A DNA stretch of 64,000 nt from Syntrophomonas sp. (GCA_016841425.1 JAENZE010000007.1:156173-220172); one strand, 5' to 3'; shown: positions 9,379 to 18,219, counted from the stretch's first letter. Translations and numbers: made by a program. The notes: generated by a model not told the origin, from the letters alone.

Positions 9379-10572
9379 ATGTCTAAAACCTCAGATAAGC
9401 TATTATTAATTAAGACGATTCTATCAAATCCACAAATAGTTAAAGTAAATCCATTCATCAATATGTTTCTCATTAAATACATGAAAAAATTTAATATTGT
9501 AAATGTAGGAGGCCATCTGGTTCTTCATTCACATTTACCGCCTGTTAACAGCCAGGCTTTTTCCAGATTTATTGATGAACATTTATTAGCTAAGACACAA
9601 GGGCCTACCCATGCCCAGGTTGGTATCACCAATATCTGTCCACAGAACTGCACTTATTGCTATAACAAAAATAGAACCGGCAGAATTATGGACAAGAATA
9701 TAATTAAAGGAGTAATAAAAGATCTAAAGGATATGGGAGTTATATGGCTTGGACTTACAGGTGGAGAACCGCTGCTAAACAAGGATATTGTAGAAATTGT
9801 TGATACTATCGGTGATAATTGTACGGTAAAACTATTCACAGGCGGATACAATCTTACCAGAGAATTGGCATCTGATTTGAAAAAGGCTGGATTGTTTTAT
9901 GTCTCAATTAGCCTGGATCATTGGATAGAGGAAGAGCATGACAAAATTAGAAGATGCAAGGGGTCATTTAGAACAGCAATAGAGGCAATCGATATTTTTA
10001 ATGAAATTGGCGGTATTCATATAGGAGTATCAACGGTATTATCCCGAAGTATGTTTAATACCGGTCATATCGAAGAATTTGTAGAATTTATGATTAAAGC
10101 AAATGTTCATGAAGTGTGGTTAAGCGAAGTAAAACCAGCTATAAATCCCCTCTGGGATAAAAATATCATTATTACTGAAGAAGAACGCATTGAATTAATA
10201 AAATTACAGGATTGGTATAATAAGCAAGGCCAAATAACTATCAATTATTTGGGGCACTTTGAAAGCGGTGAGCATTTTGGATGTAATGCAGGTCATAAAA
10301 TGGTGTATATAGATCCATTTGGAGAGGTTAGCCCTTGCGTATTTGCCCCTATTACATTTGGCAATGTAAATGATGAATCGGTTAAAATATTATTTGCAGA
10401 GATGAAAAAACATTTTCCGCCCAATAATTGTTGTTTCGTAAATAAAAACTATAAACTCTTTGCCAGGCATTATAAAGATCAGCTGCCTATTGGGAAAGAA
10501 GATACTCTTAAAATGATGAACGAAGTTCATTTTGGACAAATGCCGGAATTTTTTAAGTTATTCTACAAATAA
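9379..10572 (+). CDS. Radical SAM protein with SPASM-like C-terminus
   Basis: 397-residue radical SAM enzyme. The [4Fe-4S]/SAM motif CPQNCTYC (CX3CX2C) is at about residues 87-94, and the SAM-binding GGE appears in LGLTGGEPL. A C-terminal region with additional cysteines (HFGCNAGHKMVYIDPFGEVS, then PCVF, and a later NNCCFV) resembles a SPASM/twitch auxiliary cluster domain. AAGGTG precedes ATG 9379. It opens an operon with a 4-TM protein, an ATC-hydrolase-like protein and an FeS GMC oxidoreductase; the last three genes overlap by ATGA. Likely modifies a peptide or small molecule; no precursor peptide gene is obvious. Substrate unknown. Confidence 0.88.
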   Translation: MSKTSDKLLLIKTILSNPQIVKVNPFINMFLIKYMKKFNIVNVGGHLVLHSHLPPVNSQAFSRFIDEHLLAKTQGPTHAQVGITNICPQNCTYCYNKNRTGRIMDKNIIKGVIKDLKDMGVIWLGLTGGEPLLNKDIVEIVDTIGDNCTVKLFTGGYNLTRELASDLKKAGLFYVSISLDHWIEEEHDKIRRCKGSFRTAIEAIDIFNEIGGIHIGVSTVLSRSMFNTGHIEEFVEFMIKANVHEVWLSEVKPAINPLWDKNIIITEEERIELIKLQDWYNKQGQITINYLGHFESGEHFGCNAGHKMVYIDPFGEVSPCVFAPITFGNVNDESVKILFAEMKKHFPPNNCCFVNKNYKLFARHYKDQLPIGKEDTLKMMNEVHFGQMPEFFKLFYK

Positions 10573-10597
10573 GAATTATTACGGGGAGTAAAGCTAT

Positions 10598-11002
10598 ATG
10601 AAATCATATAAGTTAATCAGCCTATCTCTGGCAGTTGTATTTGCCATGGTGGGATTGATATTCCTGTTTATGCCGAATGATGTATTAGGTTTTTTCAATT
10701 ATGTTTCAAAGTATGTGGGAATGCCCCTAGCACCTATGCAGGGTATCAACTTTTATCTTATTCTGGCTGTAGGATACATGTACCTGGTAACTTTGCTGGC
10801 ATATTTTATGTATCGCTATCCTGAAGACAGAAGATTTCCATGGCTATTGGCGAATGCTAAACTAGCATCTTCCATCTTATCTTTTTATTTATTTTTGCTG
10901 CATCAGCCTTACTTGATATATATTACCAATGGTGTTATTGATGGTTCTATTGGTATTCTTGTGGTGGTTATTTATTTAACTATGAAAAAGGTGCCCGCAT
11001 GA
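10598..11002 (+). CDS. Four-helix membrane protein of the radical SAM/GMC operon
   Basis: 134 residues with four hydrophobic helices near 5-27, 50-72, 84-104 and 106-128. Short loops and few charges make it a compact membrane protein; I recognise no family. CGGGGAG precedes ATG 10598. Its stop codon overlaps the next start by ATGA, so it is co-translated with the ATC-hydrolase-like protein and is probably an anchor or small-molecule partner of the pathway. Confidence 0.78.
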   Translation: MKSYKLISLSLAVVFAMVGLIFLFMPNDVLGFFNYVSKYVGMPLAPMQGINFYLILAVGYMYLVTLLAYFMYRYPEDRRFPWLLANAKLASSILSFYLFLLHQPYLIYITNGVIDGSIGILVVVIYLTMKKVPA

Positions 11003-11550
11003 ATGTAGTATTAAGACTCCTGCAGTTATACTTTCCAGGATTTATCAAAAAGCAAAAACTCGAACAGCTGTTTACTATTACTGCCCATGCTTTTGGGTGT
11101 GAGGCACCTTCAACCCAGGGACTCACATTTGAGCAATGTCTGCAAAAATATGCCCTGTTTACCCAGCAGCAGACCGAAAGACACCTTAAAGATTCCTCTG
11201 ACATTAATAATCTAAAAAAAAATTTATACCAGAAGGCTTATCAATTAGGAAAGGAACTCCGAAAGGAATTTGGTATTACTACCTCTAAAGAATTTATCCT
11301 AATGAGCAAAATAATTTATAATATGCTGGGAATAGACTTTAATAGCAGCAGTTCACAAAATGAGATTATAATTAATCACTGCTTTTTCAGCCAGTATTAT
11401 TCTCCAGAAATCTGTCAGGTAATCTCTTCATTGGATGAGGGGATAGCAGCAGGGCTTTCAGGCGGAGGTAATCTTTGCTTTCATCAAAGGATTACGGAAG
11501 GATATAACTGCTGCCGGGCAAATCTGGTCTTCAAGGAGGAACTGAAATGA
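10999..11550 (+). CDS. ATC-hydrolase-like protein (weak similarity)
   Basis: 183 residues, soluble, helical N-terminal half, and a conserved-looking C-terminal half containing CFFSQYYSPEICQVISSLDE, then GLSGGGNLCF and RITEGYNCCRA. The spacing of Cys, Asp and the T-E-G-x-x-C end is like the L-2-amino-thiazoline-4-carboxylic acid hydrolase family and related uncharacterised proteins that often accompany redox enzymes; I cannot confirm enzymatic activity. It overlaps both neighbours by ATGA. Cysteines at the C-terminus could bind a metal or a thiol substrate. Confidence 0.6.
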   Translation: MNVVLRLLQLYFPGFIKKQKLEQLFTITAHAFGCEAPSTQGLTFEQCLQKYALFTQQQTERHLKDSSDINNLKKNLYQKAYQLGKELRKEFGITTSKEFILMSKIIYNMLGIDFNSSSSQNEIIINHCFFSQYYSPEICQVISSLDEGIAAGLSGGGNLCFHQRITEGYNCCRANLVFKEELK

Positions 11551-12845
11551 ACAAAGCTATTGTAGTAGGCAGCGGAGCGGGTGGTGCTACCGTCGCCAAA
11601 GAGCTGCAGGGAATATTTGACGTTACTGTTCTTGAAGCAGGAAGAGCTTTTTATCCTTTTTCTTATAATTTGTCCACACTGGGAAAACTGAAAAAGACCG
11701 GTTTGTTCTTTGATGAACAACTGATTCAGCTTTTATTTCCGACTATGAAAATCAGAAAAACTAAAGATAAAATGATTTTAGTTAACGGTATCGGACTGGG
11801 CGGAACAACTACTATCTCTACTGGAAATGCACTGCGTATGGACCAAGATTTGAAAAACATGGGCATCAATTTGGAAGATGAATTTGCGGAGATATATAAG
11901 GAAATTCCTATTACCACAGAGCATCAAAAATACTGGAACAAAACTACCAACCGCTTGTTTGAAATATGTACCCAAATGAATTTGCACCCTCAACCGACAC
12001 CCAAAATGGGAGTATATAATCGGTGCATTAGATGCGGGAGATGCGTACTCGGATGTCCGCGAGATGTAAAATGGGACAGCAGGCAATTCCTGCAGATTGC
12101 TATTAACCAGGGTGCACATCTCCATACTGATTGTAAAGCGGAAAGAGTTATTATTGAAGACGGCAAGGCAACTGGTGTGATGGCCCGACACGGATGGCAA
12201 ACCATTTTTTATCCGGCAGATCTGGTAATTTTGGCTGCCGGCGGTCTGGGAACCCCTATAATTCTTCAAAATTCTGGTATAGAATGCGAAAGCAATCTGT
12301 TTGTAGATCCGGTTTTATGCGTAGCTGCTGAATGGAAAGAATGCCTTCAAAATCGGGAAATTTCCATGCCTTTTGTGGTTCAAAAGGAGCATTTTATTTT
12401 ATCTCCATATTTTGATTTTCTAAGCTTCTTTTTTAACAGAGATTGGGGATTTCCTGCCTCGAATATTATAAGTTTGATGATAAAACTGGCTGATGTTAAT
12501 TCTGGAAGCATTACACATAAAAAGATTGATAAGCCTCTTACAGATATAGACAAGCTAAGATTAAATGAAGGGGTTGAAATTTGTACCGAAATACTGACCC
12601 AACTGGGAGCAAAAAGGAAGGATATTTTTCTGGGAACCATAAATGCCGGACATCCAGGAGGTATGATGCCGCTAACTGTGCAGGAGGCAGATACTCTACA
12701 TAATAATAGACTTCCTGAAAATCTTTACATTGCTGACGCAACCCTGTTTCCTGCTTCTCTGGGAAATCCACCTATAATCACCATTGTAGCCATGGCAAAA
12801 AAGATAAGTAAACTGTGCGCTGAGTTGATGGAGACGAACAAGTAA
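11547..12845 (+). CDS. GMC-type FAD oxidoreductase with a 4Fe-4S motif
   Basis: 432 residues. The N-terminus carries the dinucleotide-binding motif VGSGAGGATVAKEL (residues 7-20) ending in an acidic residue at strand 2 (VTVLEAG). CIRCGRCVLGCP at 160-171 is a classic CX2CX2CX3CP cluster motif, which is also the place where fatty-alcohol/cholesterol-oxidase-like GMC proteins have a CxGCxxGCP element. The C-terminus keeps the GMC end HPGGMMPLT and ADATLFPASLGNPP. It likely oxidises an alcohol or desaturates a lipid or sterol-like substrate and passes electrons to the cluster. Last gene of the operon; followed by a terminator. Confidence 0.85.
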   Translation: MNKAIVVGSGAGGATVAKELQGIFDVTVLEAGRAFYPFSYNLSTLGKLKKTGLFFDEQLIQLLFPTMKIRKTKDKMILVNGIGLGGTTTISTGNALRMDQDLKNMGINLEDEFAEIYKEIPITTEHQKYWNKTTNRLFEICTQMNLHPQPTPKMGVYNRCIRCGRCVLGCPRDVKWDSRQFLQIAINQGAHLHTDCKAERVIIEDGKATGVMARHGWQTIFYPADLVILAAGGLGTPIILQNSGIECESNLFVDPVLCVAAEWKECLQNREISMPFVVQKEHFILSPYFDFLSFFFNRDWGFPASNIISLMIKLADVNSGSITHKKIDKPLTDIDKLRLNEGVEICTEILTQLGAKRKDIFLGTINAGHPGGMMPLTVQEADTLHNNRLPENLYIADATLFPASLGNPPIITIVAMAKKISKLCAELMETNK

Positions 12846-12924
12846 ATTGTCCAACATATCAAATATCCCGCTTTTGTTAGCAGGATAAATATCATCACCT
12901 CTATCGGATTAATAACAAAAAAAC

Positions 12925-12953
12925 AGAAGGTCTGCTTTAGAAGCCGACCTTCT
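12925..12953. terminator. Bidirectional terminator between GMC gene and dehydratase subunit
   Basis: AGAAGGTC pairs with GACCTTCT, with inner GCTT/AAGC pairs and a TAG loop. T-rich sequence follows on the plus strand (TCTATTTTAT) and A-rich sequence precedes it (T-rich on the minus strand), so it can serve the two convergent genes. Confidence 0.75.
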
Positions 12954-12979
12954 AATCTATTTTATATTAATAATATCTT

Positions 12980-14221
12980 TTATTTGTTCTTAGCCTCCAG
13001 CATCTCAGCGAGAGCCTGCAGCTTCATATTGTTTCTCTCTACGTTATAGAAGGTCTCATCAACCAGGTCACCTTCTATGATTGTCATAGGCGCACCCAGT
13101 TTTTTGTTTACGTAATCCGAAATATAGTGCATGCCGATAGACCCAGATTTACAGCCTATAGTATAAGCAAAGATACCGGCATCCAACTTAAAGTCTTTAA
13201 ACATCTGTTCAGTGAACTTGGCTTTATAATCTACTGAACGGCTGAAATAGGACAGAGCTGTATTGGCTGCCACACCTTCCAAAGGATCAAATGGATCGTT
13301 TCTATCAAATGCAAAAAGTTCGAAATAGCTGCTGATTACCAGGCACATTCCCAGGCTCTGGAGTTTTTCTGACAGTTCTCTTATAGCCACCCAGTAAGGG
13401 ATACCATCCCAGTATAAGCGATATTTAATGTCTGGCATGGAGACTATTCTATCAGCGATTCTTTGTTTTAACTCGGCGTTCATTAGTTCATAATGTTCTG
13501 CCGTCTCCGGTTTATGGCGCAGAACAAGATTGGGGAAATTATGACCCATGATATCGAAAAAGGTAGCTGGCACCGGGACATTTTTACTCGTGTTGATCAT
13601 CTCTCGGTAATTATCTCCGCTCCTTTTCGCATTGCCAGCTACTTCCTTAAATCGATCGTAATCAAATTTTTTACCGGTAAAGCCTTCTAATAATTTTATT
13701 AGATCCAGGCATTGATCTTTAACATGGTCAATTATTTCCCTCTCATCCACTCCCGAAAGGAGTACCGGGCAATCTATACTTACCATGGGGATTTTCCAGT
13801 AATAACTTAGATGTTCAAACCATTTTGTTATAAGGATACAAGTATTGTTAGTTACCAAAAGAAAATCCGGACGGGCCAGGGGTTCAAATATATCCTGTCC
13901 TTCCAGAACTCCGAGGGTTGAGCCCAGGCTATTGCGGCAGTAAGTACACAGATGGCGTTCATAACCATGCATCTCCGTAATTTCACAGTGAGCATGGGCA
14001 ACATGTCGGGCGCCACAGGTGGCTGCGTACGCCTCCGGATATTGAACACAAAAATCCATAGCCCATAATATTTCAGATGGTGACATGGTAGATACCCAGG
14101 CAACTGGCTGTGCCCTGGTTTCTTCTAATTCACGAGCACCATTATAATGTTGATTAATCAATTTTCCGAGGCGTTTCTGACTATCCAGTCTTGGACTGAC
14201 TTTCCATTCTATTTCTCCCAT
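12980..14221 (-). CDS. 2-hydroxyacyl-CoA dehydratase subunit (alpha/FldB-like)
   Basis: 413-residue member of the HgdA/HgdB/BcrB/BcrC family. Conserved features: PVAWVSTMSPSEILWAMDF near residue 41, then CGARHVAHAHCE and CTYCRNSLG near 66 and 96, which supply cluster cysteines, and a later LGMCLVISSYFELFAF. Subunits of this type hold a [4Fe-4S] cluster and dehydrate (R)-2-hydroxyacyl-CoA via ketyl radicals. It is the third gene of a unit: beta-like subunit (15127-16278), activator (14327-15103), this gene. The ATG at 14221 follows AGAGG. Substrate unknown; a lactoyl, 2-hydroxyglutaryl or aryl-lactyl CoA is possible. Confidence 0.88.
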   Translation of the reverse strand: MGEIEWKVSPRLDSQKRLGKLINQHYNGARELEETRAQPVAWVSTMSPSEILWAMDFCVQYPEAYAATCGARHVAHAHCEITEMHGYERHLCTYCRNSLGSTLGVLEGQDIFEPLARPDFLLVTNNTCILITKWFEHLSYYWKIPMVSIDCPVLLSGVDEREIIDHVKDQCLDLIKLLEGFTGKKFDYDRFKEVAGNAKRSGDNYREMINTSKNVPVPATFFDIMGHNFPNLVLRHKPETAEHYELMNAELKQRIADRIVSMPDIKYRLYWDGIPYWVAIRELSEKLQSLGMCLVISSYFELFAFDRNDPFDPLEGVAANTALSYFSRSVDYKAKFTEQMFKDFKLDAGIFAYTIGCKSGSIGMHYISDYVNKKLGAPMTIIEGDLVDETFYNVERNNMKLQALAEMLEAKNK

Positions 14222-14326
14222 TCCTCTTGCCTCCTTTAATTAGAACATCCCAACAAATTTAAACTGCTTATCTTTCCACTTACACAGGGTATATATTTAA
14301 CGGAGTTTCATCTAACAACCCCATCG

Positions 14327-15103
14327 CTAATTAACCTTCCTGGCCAGAATAGCAGCACCCAAGGCCGTTACGATCTGAGGGTTTTCCGGCACCATTACCA
14401 TACGCCCTGTCATCCGCTCCAATAATTTTACTATGGCGATATTTCTTGCTACTCCTCCGGTTAATACTATCTCTGCCTTCGGTTCAGGATAAACCGAGTT
14501 AATTAATCCATAAATTCTGCTGCCTATGGATTCATGAAGTGCTGCCGCAATATCTTCCTTCTCTGTTTTTCTGGCTATCAGAGATACTATTTCGCTCTGA
14601 GCAAAGACAGTACAGGTATTGCTTATAGTGATTTTATTTTTCGATTCCAACGAAGTCTTACCCAGTTCCTCCACATCGACCCTCAGGGTCTGAGCAGCAA
14701 CTTCCAGAAATTTTCCGGTTCCGGCTGCGCATTTATCATTCATAGCAAACTGCCGTACTCTGCCCTTTTTATCCATTTTTATTGCCTTGCTGTCCTGTCC
14801 ACCTATGTCTACCACCAAGGTTGCGTTGGGAAATAAATGGTGAACACCTGCAGCATTACATGTGATCTCAGTAATTGTCTGGCTGCTGAAGGGAATACTG
14901 ATTCTTCCGTACCCAGTTGATACAATCCCAGCAATATCCTCAAAAGATAAATTAGCCTGGGCCAGCGACTCCCCAAGCACCTGTTCAGTTGCTTCAGGAA
15001 TATCGATCCCCGTCGCTTGTACCGAATATGAATAAATACCGTCTTTTCCTAAAAGGACCGCCTTGGTAGTCGTGGACCCTACATCTATTCCTGCTGTAAT
15101 CAT
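14327..15103 (-). CDS. 2-hydroxyacyl-CoA dehydratase activator ATPase (HgdC/FldI type)
   Basis: 258 residues of the BadF/BadG/BcrA/BcrD ATPase family. Motifs: GIDVGSTTTKAVLL at the N-terminus (phosphate 1), VDIGGQDSKAIKM near residue 96, NDKCAAGTGKFLE with the first cluster Cys, SNTCTVFAQSEI with the second, and LTGGVARN near the C-terminus. The homodimer holds a bridging [4Fe-4S] cluster and uses ATP to fire an electron into the dehydratase. Start ATG 15103 is preferred because GCGGGGTG lies just upstream; an ATG at 15130 overlaps the previous stop (ATGA) but has no ribosome binding site. Confidence 0.92.
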   Translation of the reverse strand: MITAGIDVGSTTTKAVLLGKDGIYSYSVQATGIDIPEATEQVLGESLAQANLSFEDIAGIVSTGYGRISIPFSSQTITEITCNAAGVHHLFPNATLVVDIGGQDSKAIKMDKKGRVRQFAMNDKCAAGTGKFLEVAAQTLRVDVEELGKTSLESKNKITISNTCTVFAQSEIVSLIARKTEKEDIAAALHESIGSRIYGLINSVYPEPKAEIVLTGGVARNIAIVKLLERMTGRMVMVPENPQIVTALGAAILARKVN

Positions 15104-15126
15104 TCCATCACCCCGCATTCCATGCC

Positions 15127-16278
15127 TCATAATGTTTCTACAAATGCTTGAACTCTGGTTCTAACTGCTTCCATTGATCCGGAACCCTTCTCTATGAATA
15201 AAGCCAGGAAGGGAATATTCTCTTCCTTCAGCCTTTCCCTCAATAGAACAAATTCCATATCGAAGGGATCACAGTACATAGCTCTTAAAATCACTATTCC
15301 TGCTGCCTGACCCTTCTTTAGCATATCAATCGTATAATCTGCGTAAGGTGAATATTTATCACTATCACCCCTCCAGCAATCTACATAATGATAAGTTGTA
15401 CATGGAATCATATTCATATAATAATCAGCAAAAGATTCGATAGGATCTCCATCAGGATTCACATCCACCGCATAGTATCTGCCGCCGGTTATAAAATCAT
15501 CATCTATCAATGATAATCCCTCATTTTCGATCAGGTTTAGAAGTCCCTCATCCGGAGCATCACACAGATGACCGATGATAACCATCTTAAATCTTTGATC
15601 CTCGGGTGTTAGAACGTTATCGATCCTGGACAACAATTCCCTCAATAATTGGTTATGTTCCTCTCGGGGTATAAGCATGCTGGAGGTCACCGTGCAAACC
15701 ATATCACTGGCACTTATAATACCAGGGCGCTCTCTTCTAATGTCATTCAATTTCCGCATCATATATCGGGACTCGTTGTATATGCCGATGCTATTACGGA
15801 TAGCTTCAATAGTTATCTCGGTCCCCGTGAAGCTTTCTAAATGTGATATCAACCTCTTCAATTCACTCGTAAGAAACGGCCGGTTTGTGTTATCCAGCCT
15901 ATAGGGGCGCCACATCTCATGGAAGAAAGGAAATGGATGATCCAGCTGCCACACCTCCAGGAAAAACCTGACCTGGTCACATACATGGAGGGCTGCTACC
16001 CCATCAAGAAAGTCGTATTTACCCTTCAGGAGACTGTCAAACGTACTGCGAACCTGATGGCAGGCATTATTCATCAGATGATGTTCACCCATGGTAATTG
16101 GTTCGTCACTTCCATACAGAGTAACCGGCAGTACCCCGGCAGCATGCAGAATCTCCTCCGGGAAATACATGGGGATACAGCCAATGACTTTTCTATTGGG
16201 TTCAGCATCTTTCCATTCTACTGCTCTATCGTATGGCTGCATACAAAACTCCTTAAACTTGTCCAGTATTTTCTCCAC
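15127..16278 (-). CDS. 2-hydroxyacyl-CoA dehydratase subunit (beta/FldC-like)
   Basis: 383 residues, HgdB/FldC/BcrC-like. The N-terminal signature RKVIGCIPMYFPEEILHAAG (residues 29-48) is the typical G-x-x-P-x-Y-x-PEEIIHAAG motif with the first cluster Cys nearby, followed by NNACHQVRSTFD and LHVCDQVRF near 72 and 98, and a C-terminal CDPFDMEFVLLRERL. It is the first gene of the three-gene unit, starting at GTG 16278 with AGGAGGG upstream. No CoA-transferase or dehydrogenase is adjacent, so the substrate cannot be read from context. Confidence 0.88.
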   Translation of the reverse strand: MEKILDKFKEFCMQPYDRAVEWKDAEPNRKVIGCIPMYFPEEILHAAGVLPVTLYGSDEPITMGEHHLMNNACHQVRSTFDSLLKGKYDFLDGVAALHVCDQVRFFLEVWQLDHPFPFFHEMWRPYRLDNTNRPFLTSELKRLISHLESFTGTEITIEAIRNSIGIYNESRYMMRKLNDIRRERPGIISASDMVCTVTSSMLIPREEHNQLLRELLSRIDNVLTPEDQRFKMVIIGHLCDAPDEGLLNLIENEGLSLIDDDFITGGRYYAVDVNPDGDPIESFADYYMNMIPCTTYHYVDCWRGDSDKYSPYADYTIDMLKKGQAAGIVILRAMYCDPFDMEFVLLRERLKEENIPFLALFIEKGSGSMEAVRTRVQAFVETL

Positions 16279-16721
16279 CTATATCCCTCCTTAATGAATT
16301 ACACCCAAAAGCACCAAAAACATATGCTTCTGATACCTACAGAACCCCTAATAATAAAAGACCCTCAATGGTTCATCGATGTACAAATATTTCTTTATAT
16401 AAATATAACAGCAATCGTAATATAAAGCTAAAAATAATGATTAAAATTGTTATATTAACGAATTTCTTGGGAATCTTTGTCAAGTTGATAATTGCCTGTT
16501 AAGGCCGCACTTTATTAAAAGTATGATTTAATATATTGTAGTAAGCAAAGAAGCTAGTTGTACCAAATTTGGTCGTTCCCCATTAGCGCAGGCATGTTTT
16601 GGATGACATAGGTGACTAATATGTCATACTTGGAACAAGGAAATAGCCGGGTTATATCGATAAAACACCACGATCACACATGGCTTAAGCTTAATGGAGT
16701 AAAAGGAAGGAAGGCATAAAA
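16279..16721. other. Intergenic region between divergent genes
   Basis: About 440 bases upstream of both the dehydratase unit (minus) and a small metallopeptidase gene (plus). It holds a perfect 12-bp palindrome ACCAAATTTGGT at 16562-16573, a possible regulator site, and AT-rich stretches. I see no gene or riboswitch. Confidence 0.5.
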
Positions 16722-17081
16722 ATGACTAAACCATCTTTTGATGAATTTACCGATATGCTGGATAAGGCAGTAAATCGCATCCCACTCCGGTTTTATAGTG
16801 AATTGACCGGTGGTTTCAATGTGCAAAAGAAGAAAAACCGAGACGGCGACTATTATATTCTGGGTGAATACGTTGAGGGCGATCACCTGGGCAACTTCAT
16901 TGTTTTTTATTACGGTTCCTTCGCGGAAGTGCTGGAGGATGAGCCGCGAGAAGCGTGGGAAGCAGAGATCCTGGACACGGTCTTGCACGAATTGCAGCAT
17001 CACCTGGAAGCTCAGGCAGGAATAGATGATTTAGCCCGTAAAGAGATAGAGGAATTAGCAAAGGCCTTGGGCCTGGACTAA
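16722..17081 (+). CDS. Small zincin-like metallopeptidase family protein
   Basis: 119 residues with a single HELQHHLE zinc-binding motif near residues 88-95, inside the helix LDTVLHELQHHLEAQAG. The domain size (about 120 residues) and the location of the HExxH motif match the minimal zincin family of putative Zn-dependent proteases (PF06262-like). No signal peptide, so it is cytoplasmic. AAGGAAGG precedes ATG 16722. The physiological substrate is unknown. Confidence 0.75.
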   Translation: MTKPSFDEFTDMLDKAVNRIPLRFYSELTGGFNVQKKKNRDGDYYILGEYVEGDHLGNFIVFYYGSFAEVLEDEPREAWEAEILDTVLHELQHHLEAQAGIDDLARKEIEELAKALGLD

Positions 17082-17242
17082 TTGACTTCCCCAATACCTC
17101 GACATCTCGGGATAAAGGCAGCTGCAATTATAATTGACATTGTGCTCAGGCATGGAGTAAAATTTTCCTTCCATCTTCCTCCTTGTCGACCCGGCCGCTT
17201 TTGCCAAGCTAATTCGCCTGGTTCTCAAGCAATTGTATTGCC

Positions 17243-17815
17243 TTAGCCAATAACCGTTACCATTTCCTCCAGGGGCTTTCTCTTAATCAGAGCAGCTGGC
17301 TCAGTTGGGTAACCCAGCACTATCATACTTACAACATCCAATTCTGCAGGTATATTCAACAGCTCCTTGACTCTATCGGTTTCATATAAGGTGAACCAGA
17401 GGGTACCCAGTCCTAACGCATAAGCAGCCAGATGCATATTTTGCACGGCGGCGCAGCACGAAAAAGCATACCCCATACCACGACCGGGCAGGAACTGATC
17501 TGCCCCGGTTTTCTTGGGGTCCCCCGCTACCACGATAATTATCGGGGCCTCGGTCAAGAACTCCAGGCTGAATTTATTTACCCACTTCCAGCCGCTGGCC
17601 TGGTAAATCTTCTGGAGTGTCTCATAACAGGCCGCCTTTAACTGGCTTTTTACATCCTGGCTCTTAATAACGAAAAATTTCCAGGGCTGCAGGTTCATTA
17701 CCGAGGGAGCCCATTGCCCTGCTTCCAATATAGTGTGCAGCTTTTCCTCCTCAACAGGCTTTCCCAAATAGCTTCTATAGGAGCGTCTCTCCTTAATAGA
17801 TTGAAAAATATCCAT
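17243..17815 (-). CDS. Nitroreductase family FMN protein
   Basis: 190 residues starting MDIFQSIKERRSYRSYLGKP with AGGAGG upstream. The FMN-binding RRSYRSY near residue 10, the helix/loop APSVMNLQPWKFFVI near 36, and the C-terminal LGYPTEP are family marks. Such enzymes reduce nitroaromatics, quinones or other acceptors with NAD(P)H. The segment GMGYAFSCCAAVQNMHLAAY near 113-132 is the usual FMN/dimer helix. Single gene; no clue to the substrate. Confidence 0.88.
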   Translation of the reverse strand: MDIFQSIKERRSYRSYLGKPVEEEKLHTILEAGQWAPSVMNLQPWKFFVIKSQDVKSQLKAACYETLQKIYQASGWKWVNKFSLEFLTEAPIIIVVAGDPKKTGADQFLPGRGMGYAFSCCAAVQNMHLAAYALGLGTLWFTLYETDRVKELLNIPAELDVVSMIVLGYPTEPAALIKRKPLEEMVTVIG

Positions 17816-17981
17816 GTTATCTCCTCCTTCTTATGTCGTTTTTATTTATACGCCAAAGATCTAAAACAAAGTCCTTAACCATCAATATAATTTGCATTTC
17901 ATATTTGGCATTATGTAATTTTACTATAATATGTAAATTTAAATTTGTAAAATACTGGCTTAAGAAAATGGCTAGGAGCCA

Positions 17982-18219
17982 ATGTATCCTTCAGTGCTAA
18001 TCGGCCAGGCTACCAGTATGGCCATTGTCAGCCTGATCATGGCTGGCCTGATAGGAAACGTGGAGCTGAGCCGCGCTTATTCAAAAGAAATCATACTTAT
18101 CAATAAGGATACTGTTTATGATTTTTACTGCCCTCAGTCTTCTGGGAATTTTTGCTTCCTGGCCCCGTAAGGATTCCCTTCCCCATCTGCAGAAAAGTGA
18201 GAATAAGGACTATTCCTAG
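17982..18219 (+). pseudogene. Remnant of an MFS transporter C-terminus, frameshifted
   Basis: The first frame reads IGQATSMAIVSLIMAGLIGN then SRAYSKEII, as in the last helices of a major-facilitator exporter. At about 18105-18115 the frame shifts by one: the +1 frame continues LFMIFTALSLLGIFASWPRK and ends with TAG at 18217. Only the last ~75 residues remain; no upstream part is found. There is no neighbouring transporter gene it could belong to. Confidence 0.65.

Noticed and set aside
9379..12845. A mycofactocin cluster
   Set aside because: Only a radical SAM and a GMC protein are shared in type; there is no MftA peptide, MftB, MftE or MftF in the region.
12980..16278. Benzoyl-CoA reductase (class I)
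   Set aside because: That enzyme needs two activator-type subunits and four genes; only one activator gene is present.
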